Below, piece after piece: positions 1 to 10,489 of a stretch of 64,000 nucleotides of DNA. Each line of letters opens with the position of its first letter. The stretch's first letter is position 1. Source of the DNA: Ryuthela nishihirai (lineage: Eukaryota; Arthropoda; Arachnida; Araneae; Heptathelidae); assembly GCA_038380435.1 (NCBI GenBank), contig JAWZYU010000034.1, positions 24,655,404 to 24,719,403 of the forward strand, read 5' to 3'. The notes beneath the pieces are model-generated. The model was given only the letters and a program-made list of their open reading frames with translations. It was not told the DNA's origin and did no database searches. The translations under genes were made by a program, and so were the position numbers.

Positions 1-160
1 AATGACGTCATACTCCACTGCGTTTGGATACATATCATTGCACATTTGATTACTCCAGTAAAATAGTTCCAAAGAGAATTTCATATCACAGTCACTTCTA
101 TGCATGCATTTAAGCAGTAATGTGAAAATATGTTAAAAACTTCAGCTAAAATCAACACAC

Positions 161-2165
161 AGAGGCTGCCATCTGTCTCCCAACAGCTATTCCAGTGGGT
201 CCCCTCCCCCAACCTTCTCTCAGCCTTCGAGGTCCCTGTGACCTGGCTAATTAGCCCACGGTGTGGAAAAAAGTGCCGTTCAGAGGAAAAATAACCCAAC
301 GTTAAAGAACACGCTGGATGGCCTTGACGGGAGGCTGCCATCTGTCTCCCAACAGCTATTAGAGTGGGTCCCCTCCCCCAACCTTCTCTGAGCCTTCGAG
401 GTCCCTGTGACCTGGCTAATTAGTCCACGGCGTGGAAAAAAGTGCCGTTCAGAGGTAAAACAATCCAACGTTAAAGAACACGCTGGATGGCCTTGACGGG
501 AGGCTGCCATCTGTCTCCCAACAGCTATTCCAGTGGGTCCCCTCCCCCAACCTTCTCTGAGCCTTCGAGGTCCCAGTGACCTGGCTAATTAGCCCACGGT
601 GTGGAAAAAAGTGCCGTTCAGAGGAAAAACAACTCAACGTTAAAGAACCGGCTGGATGGTCTTGACGGGAGGCTGCCATCTGTCTCCCAACAACTGTTCC
701 AGCGGGTCCCCTCCCCCAACCTACTCTGAGCCTTCGGGGTCCCTGTGACCTGGCTAATTAGCCCAAGGTGTGGAAAAAAGTGCCGCTCAGAGGTAAAACA
801 ACCCAACGTTAAAGAACACGCTGGATGGTTTTGACGGGAGGCTGCCATCTGTCTCCCAACAGCTATTCCAGTGGGTCCCCTCCCCCAACATTCTCTGAGC
901 CTTCGAGGTCCCTGTGACCTGGCTAATTAGCCCATGGTGTGGAAAAAAGTGCCGTTCAGAGGTGAAACAACCCAACGTTAAAGAACACGCTGGATGGCCT
1001 TGACGGGAGGCTGCCATCTGTTTCCCAACAGCTGTTCCAATGGGTCCCCTCCACCAACCTTCTCTTAGCCTTCGAGGTCCCTGTGACCTGGCTAATTAGC
1101 CCATGGTGTGGAAAAAAGTGCCGCTCAGAGGTAAAACAACTCAACGTTAAAGAACCCGCTGGATGGTCTTGACGGGAGGCTGCCATCTGTCTCCCAACAA
1201 CTGTTCCAGCGGGTCCCCTCCCCCAACCTACTCTGAGCCTTCGGGGTCCCTGTGACCTGGCTAATTAGCCCAAGGTGTGGAAAAAAGTGCCGCTCAGAGG
1301 TAAAACAACCCAACGTTAAAGAACACGCTGGATGGTTTTGACGGAAGGCTGCCATCTGTTTCCCAACAGCTGTTCCAATGGGTCCCCTCCACCAACCTTC
1401 TCTTAGCCTTCGAGGTCCCTGTGACCTGGCTAATTAGCCCATGGTGTGGAAAAAAGTGCCGCTCAGAGGTAAAACAACCCAACGTTAAAGAACACGCTGG
1501 ATGGTTTTGACGGGAGGCTGCCATCTGTCTCCCAACAACTGTTCCAGCGGGTCCCCTCCCCCAACCTACTCTGAGCCTTCGGGGTCCCTGTGACCTGGCT
1601 AATTAGCCTATGGTGTGGAAAAAAGTGCCGCTCAGAGGTAAAACAACCCAACGTTAAAGAACACGCTGGATGGTCTTGACGGGAGGCTGCCATCTGTTTC
1701 CCAACAGCTGTTCCAGTGGGCCCCCTCCACCAACCTTCTCTGAGCCTTCGAGGTCCCTGTGACCTGGCTAATTAGAACACGGTGTGGAAAAAAAGTGCCG
1801 CTCAGAAGTAAAACAACCCAACGTTAAAGAACACGCTGGATGGTTTTGACTGGAGGCTGCCATCTGTCTCCCAACAACTGTTCCAGCGGGTCCCCTCCTC
1901 CAACCTACTCTGAGCCTTCGGGGTCCCTGTGACCTGGCTAATTAGCCCATGGTGTGGAAAAAAGTGCCGCTCAGAGGTAAAACAACCCAACGTTAAAGAA
2001 CACGCTGGATGGTCTTGACGGGAGGCTGCCATCTGTTTCCCAACAGCTGTTCCAGTGGGCCCCCTCCACCAACCTTCTCTTAGCCTTCGGGTTCCCTGAG
2101 ACCTGGCTAATTAGCCTATGGTGAGGAAAAAATTGCCGCTCAGAGGTAAAACAACCCAACCCAAC
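161..2165 (+). repeat. SINE-A-derived 169-bp tandem array, about 12 units, head missing
   Basis: The segment repeats with a period of 169 bp. Each unit is the 3' body of SINE-A, from GTTAAAGAACACGCTGG to the CAACCCAAC tail. The array starts mid-unit right after unique DNA, so the tRNA-like head and first part are lost, as in a 5'-truncated retroposed copy. Units are clearly diverged from one another and share subfamily variants such as CTGGCTAATTAG and GTGTGGAAAAAAG, absent from arrays downstream. The overlapping 76-residue minus-strand frames are by-products of the 169-bp period. Confidence 0.93.
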
Positions 2166-2854
2166 TTTCCTTCTCAACACAAAACGAACACAAACTGATA
2201 AAAAAGAACATTATTGAGGAAAGCTCTCAGCCATTAAATCCCAACATTATCCTCACTTCCAAACGACCGCATTGAGATGAGCTCTGATCTCCTGTCTGGC
2301 TCTCATCAATAAGAATATATCAAAAACAAAACCTCCGAATATTATTTTTGAATGCCCTCGCCGAACCAGACTGCAATTGAAATTTTCCAGTCAGATATTC
2401 AACTACAAACTTCTTTTTTTCCGTGACTCATATTTTGGCTGAATATATTCAAAATCCCATATTCGAACGTCGAAGCATCTTGTTATCATTAGACAATTTG
2501 TCTGGGCGGTTTCCTTGACTACCGCGATAGAGGCTGTGCTCCTTCTTAGGCATGCCACCTGCTTCTGTGACCTAGAGAGGGAACTTTGGGAGGTGGTCCC
2601 TTTGTCAGACCGCACTGGGCCGTATCGTCACCGTGGGAGCGCAGCCGTTAGGGGGTCTTGGGGGATCAGCCAGGTGAGACGACTTTTCCCCCTTTCAGAT
2701 TGTTCCTGATAGCATCGCTCTGGTGCTTTTCGCCATCTTGTGATAGACGGATTAGGCAAGTCCAACTATGATGACTTTCTCCATAGTTATGTTCTCAGAA
2801 CCGATGATGAAATCCTACGAAGAAATGAAGAAATAAAGAACATTAAAATGGAAG
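2166..2854. other. Unique DNA without a recognised gene
   Basis: No repeat family is visible here. A 64-codon frame at 2515-2709 (+) overlaps a 70-codon frame on the other strand. Neither has a recognisable domain, and both are of a length expected by chance. GC content rises at about 2510-2680, and CCAGGTGAGACG at about 2670 resembles a splice donor, so an exon of an unseen gene cannot be excluded. Confidence refers to the absence of a recognisable gene. Confidence 0.5.
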
Positions 2855-2972
2855 ATGTTTGAGTCGTTTCTCTGTTGAGGTCTCGCTCCTCTCACAAATC
2901 TGGTCAATGGCTTATTAAACTGACGGGATCTTGTCAGACCTTTGTGGCAAGCAGCTTCTTGAGGGGGAATGT
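2855..2972 (+). mobile_element. SINE-B fragment, diverged, body and tail
   Basis: It aligns by eye with the body of the SINE-B copy at 22956-23168: TCGTTTTCCTGCTGAGGTC-like start, AAACTGACGGG, TTGTCAGACC, GGCAAGCAGC and TTGAGGGGG. The tRNA-like head is missing. It faces a minus-strand copy just downstream, so the two form a large inverted repeat. Confidence 0.75.
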
Positions 2973-2979
2973 TTCCCTC

Positions 2980-3181
2980 TCCTTAATAATAAATAAATAA
3001 ATACCCCCTCAAGCAGCTGCTTGCCACAGAGGTCTGACAGGAGCCTATCAGTTTAATACGTCATAGTAGAAGGTCTGTGAGGATGGCAGGACCTCAGCAG
3101 AAAAACAGCACACACATCCATGCCTTAGCCCAGGGCTCGAACCCAGGTCCCGTAGATCAATAGCCAAGCGTGTTAAACACT
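2980..3181 (-). mobile_element. SINE-B copy, 5' end incomplete
   Basis: Read on the minus strand it has a B box in GGGCTCGAACCCAGG (complement), the body motif with GGTCTGACAGG and CAAGCAGCTGCTTG, and an (ATTT)n tail next to 2985. The head is cut within the A-box region near 3181. With the plus-strand fragment at 2855-2972 it makes a tail-to-tail inverted pair. Confidence 0.85.
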
Positions 3182-3210
3182 TTCATGAACAAAAACTAGA
3201 GTCTGAAGGA

Positions 3211-3583
3211 CGGGGGGTGGTGGGGGGGGGGCTCAGTCGGTAAAACGCCAGGTTCGAGTCCCAGCTGGGTCAGCGTTGAGATGTATCTCCGAAAAATTCC
3301 CCGCCCTGCCCACGGTCAGTAGGGGACACCGATGGGCTTGGAAAGGCCGCCGTCCGTCGGATGGGACGTTAAGCCGTGGCCCCGTGTGCGGGAGAGCCAT
3401 ACCCTGTGCACGCTAAAGAACACGCTGGATGGCCTTGACGGGTGGCTACCATCTGTCTCCCAACAGCTGTTCCAGTGGGTCCCCTCCCACAACCTTCTCT
3501 GAGCCTTCGGGGTCCATATGACCTGGCCATTTAGCCCATGGTGTGCAAAAAAGTGCCGCTCAGAGGTAAAACAACCCAACCCA
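3211..3583 (+). mobile_element. SINE-A copy with deleted anticodon arm
   Basis: The copy has a G-rich start, A-box remnant GCTCAGTCGG, B box GGTTCGAGTCC, the full body and an AACCCAACCC tail. Compared with the complete copy at 11169-11560, the part between the A and B boxes (the GGCTCGTAATCTG region) is missing. It abuts the decayed gene fragment that starts at about 3586. Confidence 0.9.
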
Positions 3584-3944
3584 AAGCCAGAAAAGAACAC
3601 TACAAAACAAAATACTGGCCCAAAAGAGATGTTTTTATTCCTGGAAAGAGTAATGTGAGGCCTAAGCCTCTAGTTGACACCTCTGATGTTCTGCTCCCAC
3701 CACTACACATCAAACTGGGGCTTTTGAAAAACTTTGTAAAGGCTATGGGCAAAACTGGTAAAAGGTTTTTGCACTTGAAGGAAAAATGTCTAAAACTAAG
3801 TGATGCCAAACTCAAAGAAGGAATTTTTGTTGGTCCTCAGATCAGGAAGCTACTGAACAATACTATCATCGAAGAAAAACTGAATATGAAGGAGCACGCT
3901 GCATGGAAATCCTTCACGTCTGTGGTCCAGGGTTCTCTGGGGAA

Positions 3945-3955
3945 TCACAAAGAGG
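3945..3955. repeat. Target-site duplication of the SINE-A at 3956
   Basis: TCACAAAGAGG occurs here and again at 4344-4354, exactly at the two ends of the inserted SINE. One copy belongs to the original coding sequence. Confidence 0.93.
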
Positions 3956-4343
3956 TTAGGTTGGGTTGTTTTACCTCTGAGCGGCACTTTTTTGCACACC
4001 ATTAGCTAAATGGCCAGCTCACATGAACCCCGAAGGCTCAAAGAAGGTTGGGGGAGGGGACCCAATGGAACAGCTGTTGGGAGACAGATGGTAGCCTCCC
4101 GTCAAGGTCATCCAGCGTGTTCTTTAACGTGCACAGGGTATGTCTCTCCCGCACACGGGGCCACGGCTTAACGTCCCATCCGACGGACGGCGGCCTTTCC
4201 AAGCCCATCGGTGTCCCCTACTGACCGTGGGTAGGGAGGGAAATTTTGGGGAGATAAATCTCAACGCTGACCCAGCTGGGACTCGAACCTGGGAACTACA
4301 GATTACGAGCCTGGCGCGCTACCGACTGAGCCACCCCCGCCAC
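3956..4343 (-). mobile_element. Full-length SINE-A inserted in the gene fragment
   Basis: A complete copy on the minus strand, with tail GGTTGGGTTG at the left and a tRNA-like head ending GCCACCCCCGCC at the right. It is flanked by the 11-bp direct repeat TCACAAAGAGG at 3945-3955 and 4344-4354. Removing it joins a continuous reading frame, which confirms the insertion. Confidence 0.96.
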
Positions 4344-4466
4344 TCACAAAGAGGAAAACTACCATCAGCTCATTCAAGATCTTTCAAAAACTATGAAAAT
4401 CTTGGCTGCCGAATGTCTTTGAAGATCCATTTCTTGCACTCACATTTCAACTTCTTTCCTAAGAAC

Positions 4467-4888
4467 TTAAGGGGGCGGGGGTGGCTTAGTCGGTAGCGCG
4501 CCAGGCTCGTAATCTGCAGTTCCCAGGTTCGAGTCCCAGCTGCGTTACCGTTGAGATTTATCTCCACAAAACTCCCCAACCTGCCCACGGTCAGTAGGGG
4601 TCACCGATGGGCTTGGAAAGGCCGCCGTCCGTGGGATGGGATGTTAAGCCGTGGCCCCGTGTGCTGGAGAGCCATACCCTGCATGTTAAAGAACGTTAAA
4701 GAAAGTATGTAAAAGCACGTTAAAGAACACGCTGGATGGCCTTGACGGGAGGCTACCATCTGTCTCCCAACAGCAGTTCCAGTGGGTCCCCTCCCCCAAC
4801 CTTCTCTGAGCCTTCGGGGTCCTTGTGACCTGGTCATTTAGCCCATGGTGTGCAAAAAAAGTGCCACTCAGAGGTAAAACAACCCAAC
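4467..4888 (+). mobile_element. SINE-A copy with small internal duplication
   Basis: It has a full head, body and tail. Near 4678-4730 the GTTAAAGAAC motif occurs three times within about 50 bp, a small internal expansion. This falls at the same place where the large arrays begin their repeat unit. Confidence 0.9.
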
Positions 4889-5133
4889 CTGTCAGTGCCA
4901 TCCAACGTATTCTTTAACTTTCACAGAAAATGGCTCTACCGCACATTGATCCACGGCTTAAAGTCCCATCCGACGGACGGCGGTCTTCCCAAGCCATCGG
5001 TGTCACCTACTGACCGTGGGCAGTGCGGGGAATTTTGCGGAGATAAACCTCAACGCTAACCCAGCTGGGACTCGAACCTGGGAACTACAGATTAGGAGTC
5101 TGGCGCGCTACCGACTGAGCCACCCCCACCCCG
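4889..5133 (-). mobile_element. SINE-A fragment, tail end missing
   Basis: The minus-strand head and middle (complement of GGTTCGAGTCC and GGGACGTTAAGCC) are present. The outer 3' part is gone at the junction with the tail of the preceding copy. Several substitutions suggest an older insertion. Confidence 0.85.
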
Positions 5134-5292
5134 AACAAGAAAGGAAATACCGATGTCTACCCGGTCCTTTTGATTAGTAGCAAAGAACTCTAATCATTGG
5201 GTCCTATTTGTTTACTGGGAATACAGATTGTGATTATGGTAGCGCCATCTAGTAGCGAAGAGAGAAATTCAATAAACATAGGTGAAAATCAA

Positions 5293-5652
5293 GGGTTGGG
5301 TTGTTTTACCTCTGAGTGGCACTTTTTTGTACACCATGGGCTAAATGGCCAGGTCACATGGACCCCGAAGGCTCAGAGAAGGTTGGGGGAGGGGACCCAC
5401 TGAAACAGCTGTTTGGAGAAAGATGGTAACCTCCCGTCAAGGCCATCCAGCGTATTCTTTAACGTGCACAGAGTATGCCTCTCCCGCACACAGGTACACG
5501 GCTTAACGTCCCATATCACGGACGGCGGCCTTTCCAAGCCCATCGGTGTTCCCTACTGACCGTGGGAAAGGCCAGGGAGTTTTGCGGAGATAAATCTCAA
5601 CGTTGACTCAGCTGGGATTCGAATCTGGGAACTGTAGATTACGAGCCTTAGC
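5293..5652 (-). mobile_element. SINE-A copy, head truncated
   Basis: It starts with GGGTTGGGTTG and runs through the body. The head breaks off in the anticodon region (GATTACGAGCC followed by TTAGCGTAATCTG). No convincing target duplication was seen. Confidence 0.85.
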
Positions 5653-5865
5653 GTAATCTGTAGTTTACAAAAAATAATTTTTATATAATTTAATAATAAA
5701 ATCTTACATTTTTAAAGTATTCATGTGTCAAATAAAACTTTCTAAAAATGGATAGTTTTAACGAAAAAGGTAAAAAAATGTAAATTCAATAAATGCTTGT
5801 TTTCGCATATGCGCCCTAAAAAGTAACAAACTAAGGCATACCGTAGTGCAATCAGTCATTGAATT
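5653..5865. other. AT-rich unique DNA
   Basis: No coding potential, repeat or RNA signal was seen in this short AT-rich interval. Confidence 0.5.
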
Positions 5866-6526
5866 GGTTGGATTGGGTTGTTTTAACTATGAAAGGCACT
5901 TTTTTGGAAGAATGGGCTAAATGGCCAGGTCACAAGGACCCCAAAGGCTCAGAGAATGTTGGGAGAAAGGGTCACATGTCAGGTGGTAGGAGGGGGGGGG
6001 CTCAGGTGGTGGAGGGGCGGGGGTGGCTCAGTCGGTAGCGCGTCAGGCCATATTATGTCAGTGGAAGTTAACACCAAATCTCTGTAACTTCCAAAATGCG
6101 CATTTTATGCGAAAATCAGACTGAAAAAAAAATTAAAGATCCCATTCAAGTCTATCTAAAAATTCGGTTGGGTTGTTTTTACCTCTGAGGGGAAATTTTT
6201 TGGAACTGTCGTTCCCAGGTTCGAGTCCCAGCTGTGTCAGCGTTGAGATTTATCTCCGCAAAACTCCCCGCCCTGCCCACGGTGGCTTGGAACTCTGTCG
6301 GATGGGACGTTAAGCCTTGGCCCCGTGTGCGGGAGAGCCATACCCTGTGCACGTTAAAGAATTCGCTGGATGGCCTTGACGGGAGACTACCATCTGTCTC
6401 CCAACAGCTGTTCCAGTGGGTCCCCTCCCCCAACCTTCTCTGAGCCTTCGGGGTCCATGTGACCTGGCCATTTAGCCCATAGTGTGCAAAAAAGTGCCGC
6501 TCAGAGGTAAAACAACCCAACCCAGC
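5866..6526. mobile_element. Rearranged cluster of SINE-A pieces
   Basis: Four pieces are visible. A minus-strand tail half lies at 5870-5980 and a plus-strand head (GGCGGGGGTGGCTCAGTCGG) at about 6005-6046. A minus-strand tail stub lies at 6164-6206. A plus-strand copy runs from about 6207 to 6526, starting at TCCCAGGTTCGAG and lacking the first head half. The breakpoints are not at element ends, so deletion or rearrangement followed insertion. Confidence 0.75.
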
Positions 6527-6745
6527 TGGTAGCCTTCCGTCAAGGTCATCTAGTGTGTTTTTTACGGTGCACAGAGTAACACGCAACGTTTTAATGTCTT
6601 ATTGGACGGCAGACTTTACCAACCCATCGATGTCTCCTCACTCGATGAGGGCAGAATGGGGGAGAGTGGGGGAAATTCTCAACGCAAGCGCAGCTTCGGC
6701 TCGAACCTAGGGGGTCTGAAGATTACGAGCTCAAATTGAAAAACA
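6527..6745 (-). mobile_element. Old, diverged SINE-A remnant
   Basis: Motifs of the minus-strand element can be followed (GTCAAGGTCATC, GACGGCAGAC, CCAACCCATCGATGT, GGCTCGAACCT, GATTACGAGC) with many substitutions and indels. Its head end merges into the 28-bp minisatellite. Confidence 0.75.
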
Positions 6746-7366
6746 CCAGATTACGAACTCTAATCGAGAAACACCAGGTTACGGACTCTAATCGAGAAAT
6801 ACCAGATTACGAACTCTAATCGAGAAACACCAGATTACGGACTCTAATCGAGAAACACCAGATTACGAACTCTAATCGAGAAACACCAGATTACGGACTC
6901 TAATGGAGAAACACCAGATTACGGACTCTAATGGAGAAACACCAGATTACGAACTCTAATCGAGAAACACCAGATTACGAACTCTAATCGAAAAACTACA
7001 GATTACGAACTCTAATCGAGAAACTCCAGATTACGGGCTCTAATCGAGAAACACCAGATTACGGGCTCTAATCGAGAAACACCAGATTACGAACTCTAAT
7101 CGAGAATCTACAGATTACGAACTCTGGTCGAGAAATACCAGATTACGGACTCATCGAGAAACACCAGATTACGGACTCTGATCGAGAAACACCATATTAC
7201 AGACTCTAATCGAGAAACACCAGATTACGGACTCTAATCGAGAAACCAGATTACGGACTCTGATTGAGAAACACCAGATTACGGACTCTAATCGAGAAAC
7301 ACCAGATTACGGAGTCTGATCGAGAAACACCAGATTACGGACTCTAATCGAGAAACACAAAAACAG
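6721..7366 (+). repeat. 28-bp minisatellite, about 22 units
   Basis: The unit contains CCAGATTACGGACTC followed by TAATCGAGAAACA and repeats with a 28-bp period. Common variants are GGACTC against GAACTC, and TAATCG against TGATCG. The first unit begins with GATTACGAGCTC, the complement of the SINE-A anticodon region (GGCTCGTAATC), so the array appears to have been seeded from the SINE head at its left edge. Confidence 0.92.
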
Positions 7367-7480
7367 AATCGTCTCAATTACTCTGCTAAGCCAGACTGGT
7401 CTCGATTACTCCGCAAAGCATTATCGGTCCTGATTACTCTTCAAAACTACACTGATCTCGATTACTCTGCAAAATAACAT
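7367..7480 (+). repeat. Degenerate tandem repeat around GATTACTC
   Basis: Four loose copies of a motif with CTCGATTACTCTGCAAA occur about 30-35 bp apart, directly after the 28-bp array. They may be a drifted edge of it. Confidence 0.55.
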
Positions 7481-8241
7481 TGGTTTTAATAATTGCGAAG
7501 AAGCAAAATTGAATTTAATATCATCCCATGCAACATAAGAGCAGACTTTATAACGAAAACTTGCATTCCACCTAACACAATGCTCTGAATAAGACCGCGT
7601 TACCTTGCACCACAAACAATTTCATTCTATATGGGTCACAACGAATCTTCACCCCCCCAACACTTTCATTTTCCTCTTCGAAACAAGCATCTTCCACCCC
7701 CCACTCCCCCACCCTCTCCTCAACTTCCCCCTCTTTACTCCTCCTCAAATTCGCTCTGTGATTTCGAACGATTTTCCTGCTAACCTGAACATCACTAAAG
7801 TAATCCTACCTAACCGGCCTCGTGACTTCGAATCATGTTTCGTTGCCTGATGTTTTTTTTTCTTTCTCTTGCTCCTTCCTTTCGTCCCGAAAGGATTGCA
7901 TGCACCCAATCTTTACGTCACGTTCTGACCCTTTCCTGTCTTCGCAGGAAGAAGATTAGAGGCAGCAAGAAAATGAAATCTTCAGTTTCGTAGGCGAAGT
8001 CATCTGTGGGCAAAAGTGTCAGCCATTAAATGTGGGGAGATGATGTGTATCGATTAGGGAAGTATTGAACTTTGGCTACAGTTCAACTGTAGGAAAGAAG
8101 ACTCATTCCTCCAGGTATATCTCATTCCTATAGAGATCATTGCAGCCTTTAAGCTCTTTGAACTCTACAGGACTTTGACATTTTAATGGCTTCAATGTTA
8201 AGTCTACCAACAGCTGAATTCAAAGATCAGGATTTATTATT
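7481..8241. other. Unique DNA, one weak candidate terminal exon
   Basis: No recognised gene. A pyrimidine tract with CTGTCTTCGCAG ends at 7947 and would make a splice acceptor. The next frame is basic and short, stopping at TAG 7990-7992. With no upstream exon or homology this is only a possibility. The 81-codon frame at 7605-7850 is proline-rich and of pyrimidine-rich composition and looks non-coding. Confidence 0.35.
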
Positions 8242-8699
8242 GTTTGACAATGGGTTGGGTTGGGTTGTTTTACCTCTGAGCGGCATTTTTTTGCACACCA
8301 TGAGCTAAATGGACAGGTCACATGGACCCTGAAGGCTCAGAGAAGGTTGGGGGAGGGGACCCACTGGAAAAGCTGTTGGGAGACAGATGGTAGTCTCCCG
8401 TCAAGGCCATCCAGCGTGTTCTTTAACGTGCACACGTTGGGTTGTTTAACCTCTGAGCAGCACTTTTTTGCACACCATGGGCCAAATGGTCAGGTCACAT
8501 GGACCCCGAAGGCTCAGAGAAGGTTGGGGGAGGGGACCCACTGGAACAGCTGGTGGGAGACAGATAGTAGTCTCCCGTCAAGGCCATCCAGCGTGTTCTT
8601 TAACGTGCACAGGGTATAGCTCTCCCGCACACGGAGCCACGGCTTAACGTCCCATCCGACGGACGGCGGCCTTTCCAAGCCCATCGGTGTTTGACAATG
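8242..8699 (-). mobile_element. 5'-truncated SINE-A with two modules and a target duplication
   Basis: A minus-strand SINE-A lacking its tRNA-like head ends at CATCGGTGT. GTTTGACAATG at 8242-8252 and 8689-8699 flanks it as an 11-bp direct repeat. It carries two copies of the 3' module joined at GTGCACACGTTGGGTTG. It is the first unit of the compound array that follows. Confidence 0.85.
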
Positions 8700-9933
8700 A
8701 TGTGACGCATCTGATTTAACAACACAATGAATTATGGTATAGACTTTTTTATATAAGAGAAAGAGTGGGTTGTTTTACCTCTGAGCGGCATTTTTTTGCA
8801 CACCATGAGCTAAATAGCCAGGTCACATGGACCCCGAAGGCTCAGAGAAGGTTGGGGGAGGGGACCCACTGGAAAAGCTATTGGGAGACAGATGGTAGTC
8901 TCCCGTCAAGGCCATCCAGCGTGTTCTTTAACGTGCACACGTTGGGTTGTTTAACCTCTGAGCAGCACTTTTTTGCACACCATGGGCTAAATGGTCAGGT
9001 CACATGGACCCCGAAGGCTCAGAGAAGGTTGGGGGAGGGGACACACTGGAACAGCTGTTGGGAGACAGATGGTAGTCTCCCGTCAAGGCCATCCAGCGTG
9101 TTCTTTAACGTGCACAGGGTATAGCTCTCCCGCACACGGGGCCACGGCTTAACGTCCCATCCGACGGACGGCGGCCTTTCCAAGCCCATCGGTGTTTGAC
9201 AATGATGTGACGCATGTGATTTAACAACACAATGAATTATGGTATAGACTTTTTTATATAAGAGAAAGAGTGGGTTGTTTTACCTCTGAGCGGCATTTTT
9301 TTGCACACCATGAGCTAAATGGCCAGGTCACATGGACCCCGAAGGCTCAGAGAAGGTTGGGGGAGGGGACCCACTGGAACAGCTGTTGGGAGACAGATGG
9401 TAGTCTCCCGTCAAGGCCATCCAGCGTGTTCTTTAACGTTGGGTTGTTTTACCTCTGAGCGGCATTTTTTGCACACCATGAGCTAAATGGCCAGGTCACA
9501 TGGACCAAGAAGGCTCAGAGAAGGTTGGGGGAGGGGACCCACTGGAAAAGCTGTTGGGAGACAGATGGTAGTCTCCCGTCAAGGCCATCCAGCGTGTTCT
9601 TTAACGTTGGGTTGTTTTACCTCTGAGCGGCACTTTTTTGCATACCATGGGCTAAATGGCCAGGTCACATGGACCCCGAAGGTCAAAGAAGGTTGGGGGA
9701 GGGGACCCACTGGAACAGCTGTTGGGTGACAGATGGTAGTCTCCCGTCAAGGCCATCCAGCCTGTTCTTTAACGTGCACAGGGTATGGCTCTCCCGCACA
9801 CGGGGCCACGGCTTAACGTCCCATCCGACGGACGGCGGCCTTTCCAAGCACATCGGTGTTTGACAATGATGTGACGCATGTGATTTAACAACACAATGAA
9901 TTATGGTATAGACTTTTTTATATAAGAGAAAGA
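8253..9933 (-). repeat. 505-bp compound tandem duplication of SINE-A plus flank
   Basis: Equivalent points recur at 8260, 8765 and 9270, a spacing of 505 bp. Each unit holds a truncated SINE-A with two or three 3' modules plus about 70 bp of the same unique flank (GACAATGATGTGACGCAT to ATATAAGAGAAAGAG). The third unit has an extra module. Because the flank is copied with the SINE, this is segmental duplication after insertion. Confidence 0.9.
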
Positions 9934-10487
9934 GTGGGTTGTTTTACCTCTGAGCGGCACTTTTTTGTACACAAGGGGCTAAATGGCCAGGTCACAAGGA
10001 CCCCGAAGACTCAGAGAAGGTCGGGGGAGGGGACCCACTGGAAAAGCTGTTGGGAGACAGATGGTAGTCTCCCGTCAAGGCCATCCAGCGTGTTCTTTAA
10101 CGTTGGGTTGTTTTACCTCTGAGCGGCACTTTTTTGCACACAATGGGCTAAATGGCCAGGCCACAAGGACCCCGAAGGCTCAGAGAAGGTTGGGGGAGGG
10201 GACCCACTGGAACAACTGTTGGGAGACAGATGGTAGCCTCCCGTCAAGGCCATCCAACGTGTTCTTTAACGTGCACAGGGTATGGCTCTCCCGCACACGG
10301 GGCCACGGCTTAACGTCCCATCCGACGGACGGCGGCCTTTTCAAGCCCATCGTTGTCCCCTACTGACCGTGGGCAGGGACGGGAAATTTTGCGAAGATAA
10401 ATCTCAACGCTGACCCAGCTGGGACTCGAACCTGGGAACTACAGTTTACGAGCCTGGCGCGCTACCGACTGAGCCACCCCCGCCCCC
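9934..10487 (-). mobile_element. SINE-A with two modules and complete head
   Basis: This last member of the compound array ends in a complete tRNA-like head with GCGCTACCGACTGAGCC and CCCCCGCC. It may be the parent from which the truncated units to the left derive, or a separate nearby insertion. Confidence 0.85.
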
Positions 10488-10489
10488 TT

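Larger units (their letters stand above)
3586..4466 (+). pseudogene. Decayed gene fragment split by a SINE-A insertion
   Basis: A coding-like stretch of about 120 codons runs from 3586 to 3955 and resumes at 4355-4466 after a SINE-A of opposite orientation. Readable parts include YWPKRDVFIPG, LLPPLHIKLGLLKNFV, LKEGIFVGPQIRKLL and, after the insertion, MSLKIHFLHSHFNFFP. The second part lies one frame off the first, so there is a small indel at about 4385 besides the insertion. No start codon belonging to this sequence and no stop at a natural end are visible; both edges are SINE-A elements, so it is a fragment. From memory it resembles an uncharacterised, many-copy arthropod protein family often found in repeats. 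That recall was not checked, and the function is unknown. The 155-codon frame at 3538-4005 is this fragment with SINE sequence at both ends. Confidence 0.75.

Noticed and set aside
161..2181. TSD TCAACACA (152-159 and 2174-2181) for the first array
   Set aside because: Only 8 bp, and eight unexplained bases separate the tail from the right copy, so it was not accepted as a target duplication.
6721..7366. CRISPR array
   Set aside because: There are no unique spacers; 28-bp units follow each other directly, and the context is eukaryotic.
7605..7850. 81-codon plus-strand frame as a small protein
   Set aside because: It lies in pyrimidine-rich unique DNA, has skewed Pro/Phe/Leu composition, and shows no domain or splice support.
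8253..10487. TTGGG runs as telomeric repeat or G-quadruplex
   Set aside because: Only two or three TTGGG units occur per site, and always as a SINE-A tail. Four G-runs in close order are not present.
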